NCBI GenBank assembly: GCA_022361535.1
Contig: JAKSAU010001185.1
Location: 1-16,747 of the forward strand
Origin: Desulfobacterales bacterium
Lineage (GTDB): Bacteria > Desulfobacterota > Desulfobacteria > Desulfobacterales > Desulfobacteraceae
Reading direction: 5' to 3'
Length of the DNA stretch: 16,747 bases
Under the pieces are notes generated by a model. The model was not told the DNA's origin, ran no database searches, and worked only from the letters and a program-made list of their open reading frames with translations. The number at the start of each line of letters is the position of its first letter. Within the stretch, counting starts at the first letter, position 1. A program made the translations under genes and the position numbers. Of this stretch, positions 15,398 through 16,747 are shown one piece after another.

Positions 15398-15413
15398 TTC
15401 AATAACCATGCCA
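15398..15413 (-). promoter_or_regulatory. Putative -24/-12 promoter of the pylT operon
   Basis: The - strand reads TGGCAT-GGTTA-TTGAA, with five bases between halves. It resembles the BCCT candidate (TGGCAC-N5-TTGAT), including the TTGA variant at -12. It would start transcription about 40 bases before pylT. Confidence 0.35.
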
Positions 15414-15611
15414 TTGAAAAAAACTCCGATCACATTTTCTTACTGCCCCTTTATGCCGGCCCCTCCCGGCTGCCAACGCCTCTGGCTTTAAACCATTTTC
15501 TAAAAATGTAGCCTTAATGGTTTGTATTTCAATGTCTTATCTAAAAGCAAATAAACCACAAAAATATACAAATATACATCATTGCGATATCACTACAATT
15601 GTATTCTGGCA

Positions 15612-15640
15612 TTTCTATCGGCTCTACACAGAGTTGTCAA
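15612..15640 (-). promoter_or_regulatory. Alternative sigma-70 type promoter for the pylT operon
   Basis: TTGACA (15635-15640) and TAGAAA (15612-15617) on the - strand, separated by 17 bases. The -35 is a perfect match and the -10 matches four of six bases. The transcript would have a leader of roughly 260 bases before pylT. A palindrome, ATTGT-CGA-ACAAT, lies just upstream at 15647-15659. Confidence 0.35.
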
Positions 15641-15701
15641 TCAGAAATTGTCGAACAATCATTGTGGAGATTTAGTCTGTTTTGCAATACAGATCGTAAA
15701 G

Positions 15702-15733
15702 CATATTACATCATTGTAAAGGCAATAGTGTAA
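15702..15733. promoter_or_regulatory. Putative operator upstream of the pylT operon (TTACA-N4-TGTAA-N9-TGTAA)
   Basis: TTACA at 15706, TGTAA at 15715 and TGTAA at 15729. Offsets (0, 9, 23) are identical to those of the element at 12355-12382 before the BCCT gene. Flanking bases also agree: both begin CAT before TTACAT, and both have TGTAAA in the middle. Confidence 0.65.
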
Positions 15734-15789
15734 CAACCTTTATCCAAATGAAGGCATTTGGTGTCTAATGTTTAAAAATAAACTTACAT

Positions 15790-16747
15790 TTAAATGGTGC
15801 GGCGAAGTTCTAAGGCGTCCTCGTTATCGGGTTCTATACGAAGTACTTCAGTGAGAAATTCATCTGCCTGGAGAATCTTGTTTTTAACATAAAAGAGCCG
15901 GGCGATTTTCAGCTTTGTTTGAACCGGTTTGATCATATTTTTATCTGCAGCCATAAAATACTCAAGGGCTTTATCTTCTTCGCCCAAGGCTTCATAGACC
16001 AGACCGGCCTTATAGAATAATCCGTGGTTGGATGGAAAGTCAGTTAGCAGACGCCGAAGCAGGGTCCGGGCAAATCCGTTCTCTCCTTTTTCCATGCACA
16101 GGTCTAAAATTTCCTCTTTTATGGTCAAATGCTTATCGAGCTTGTTTAACAGCTTATTAAATACAGTAATCGCCAATTCATTTTGTTTGAGGGTTAAAAG
16201 CTGCTTGCCCTCTTTTATTGCAAACTCATTGAACCGGTTGGTCAGGGACAAAACTTCGCAGGAATATCTCACGGACTTGTGCCAGTCTTTTTTCTGCCAG
16301 TACAACTTAGCTAACAAATGACGGGTCACGGCATCCTGAAGGTTGACTGCAGCCGCTTCAAGAAAACACCGTTCCATTTCAGAAACTTTACCAGCCTTGC
16401 CATAGAGAATGCCTAAATTCCGCTTCAGTCTTGATGCATTGGGCTTCAAAGCCACAGCCCGTTCCTGGCAAACGATTGCGGGTTCAAGTTTACCAGCCTC
16501 ATCCATTGCCCTTGCCTTTCTGGCTAAAAGGGTAGCGTCGTCCGGGTGGTTTGCCTTCTCAACAGCATGGCGAATTTTGTCCTCAAGCATCACTGGTGTC
16601 AGGGGCTTGAGCAGATACCCGTCGACCTCTATTTCAGCCACTTCGTAAACAATATCCCGCTCACATTCCGCAGTAATCATGAGCACAGGCATATCTCGAA
16701 GCTGGGGATCGGTTCGGATTTTCTCCAGCATCTGTGCCCCCGTCATC
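15790..16747 (-). CDS. Response regulator receiver-TPR protein (5' partial)
   Basis: The reading frame runs off the right edge, so the N-terminus, including the expected phospho-acceptor Asp, is missing. The first visible residues (MTGAQMLEKIRTDPQLRDMPVLMITAE) are the second half of a CheY-like receiver, with the conserved Thr in MITAE and the Lys-Pro in GYLLKPLTP. About 240 residues of TPR-like helices follow (for example DNEDALELRR at the end and HGLFYKAGLVYEALGEEDKALEYF). Such receiver-TPR proteins are thought to mediate protein contacts; no DNA-binding or enzymatic output domain is seen. It lies on the same strand as pylT, 445 bases upstream, and is probably unrelated to it. Confidence 0.88.
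   Translation of the reverse strand, partial: MTGAQMLEKIRTDPQLRDMPVLMITAECERDIVYEVAEIEVDGYLLKPLTPVMLEDKIRHAVEKANHPDDATLLARKARAMDEAGKLEPAIVCQERAVALKPNASRLKRNLGILYGKAGKVSEMERCFLEAAAVNLQDAVTRHLLAKLYWQKKDWHKSVRYSCEVLSLTNRFNEFAIKEGKQLLTLKQNELAITVFNKLLNKLDKHLTIKEEILDLCMEKGENGFARTLLRRLLTDFPSNHGLFYKAGLVYEALGEEDKALEYFMAADKNMIKPVQTKLKIARLFYVKNKILQADEFLTEVLRIEPDNEDALELRRTI

Larger units (their letters stand above)
15345..15789. other. Intergenic region upstream of pylT
   Basis: About 445 AT-rich bases without a credible gene. It holds the shared TGTAA element (15706-15733), two candidate promoters for the pylT operon (listed separately), a small palindrome ATTGT-CGA-ACAAT (15647-15659) and an inverted repeat AAACCATT/AATGGTTT (about 15490-15523) of unknown meaning. 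Confidence 0.55.

Noticed and set aside
15176..15433. An 85-codon open frame on the - strand over pylT
   Set aside because: It covers the tRNA gene itself and has no recognisable protein features or ribosome binding site. It is a chance frame.

Overview
The window looks like the chromosome of a sulfate-reducing Desulfobacterota bacterium, probably Desulfobacterales (Desulfobacter, Desulfobacula or Desulfobacterium-like). This is inferred from gene content: bacterial pyrrolysine genes beside a methylcorrinoid:folate methyltransferase, a BCCT transporter, CdaA/YbbR, DUF2914 and receiver-TPR proteins. No 16S rRNA or phylogenetic marker is present, so the assignment is tentative.

Left part (1-6296, + strand). 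The end of a phosphate ABC transporter (partial pstA, then pstB) is followed by a 350-base spacer and a tight two-gene operon. That operon encodes a 245-residue protein of unknown family and a 1248-residue TPR-CHAT protease with an intact His/Cys dyad. The arrangement resembles protease plus effector modules of bacterial immunity. The small protein has a loose, unproven resemblance to bacterial gasdermins.

Middle (6368-10163, - strand). These are housekeeping and signalling genes: glutamate racemase murI, a stand-alone cyclic-nucleotide-binding protein, a small Arg-rich protein preceded by a run of nine G, a diadenylate cyclase fused to YbbR repeats, and an exported DUF2914 protein.

Right part (10501-15750, - strand). 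This is the most notable region. It holds a complete pylT gene for the amber-decoding pyrrolysine tRNA (15272-15344). Downstream of it lie a corrinoid protein, a pterin-dependent methyltransferase of the MtgA type and pylB (methylornithine synthase). A BCCT transporter for quaternary amines follows as a separate unit with its own terminator. No pylS, pylC, pylD or MttB-type methyltransferase lies in the window, so the pyrrolysine system is dispersed. Together the genes suggest uptake of a methylated quaternary amine and transfer of its methyl group through a corrinoid protein to tetrahydrofolate. The upstream regions of the BCCT gene and of the pylT operon carry the same three-part element, TTACA-N4-TGTAA-N9-TGTAA with identical spacing, and both also have a -24/-12-like sequence. 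This points to a shared regulator.

The right edge holds a partial receiver-TPR protein. TAG is used as a terminal codon by three genes here, which matters in a cell able to read TAG as pyrrolysine.
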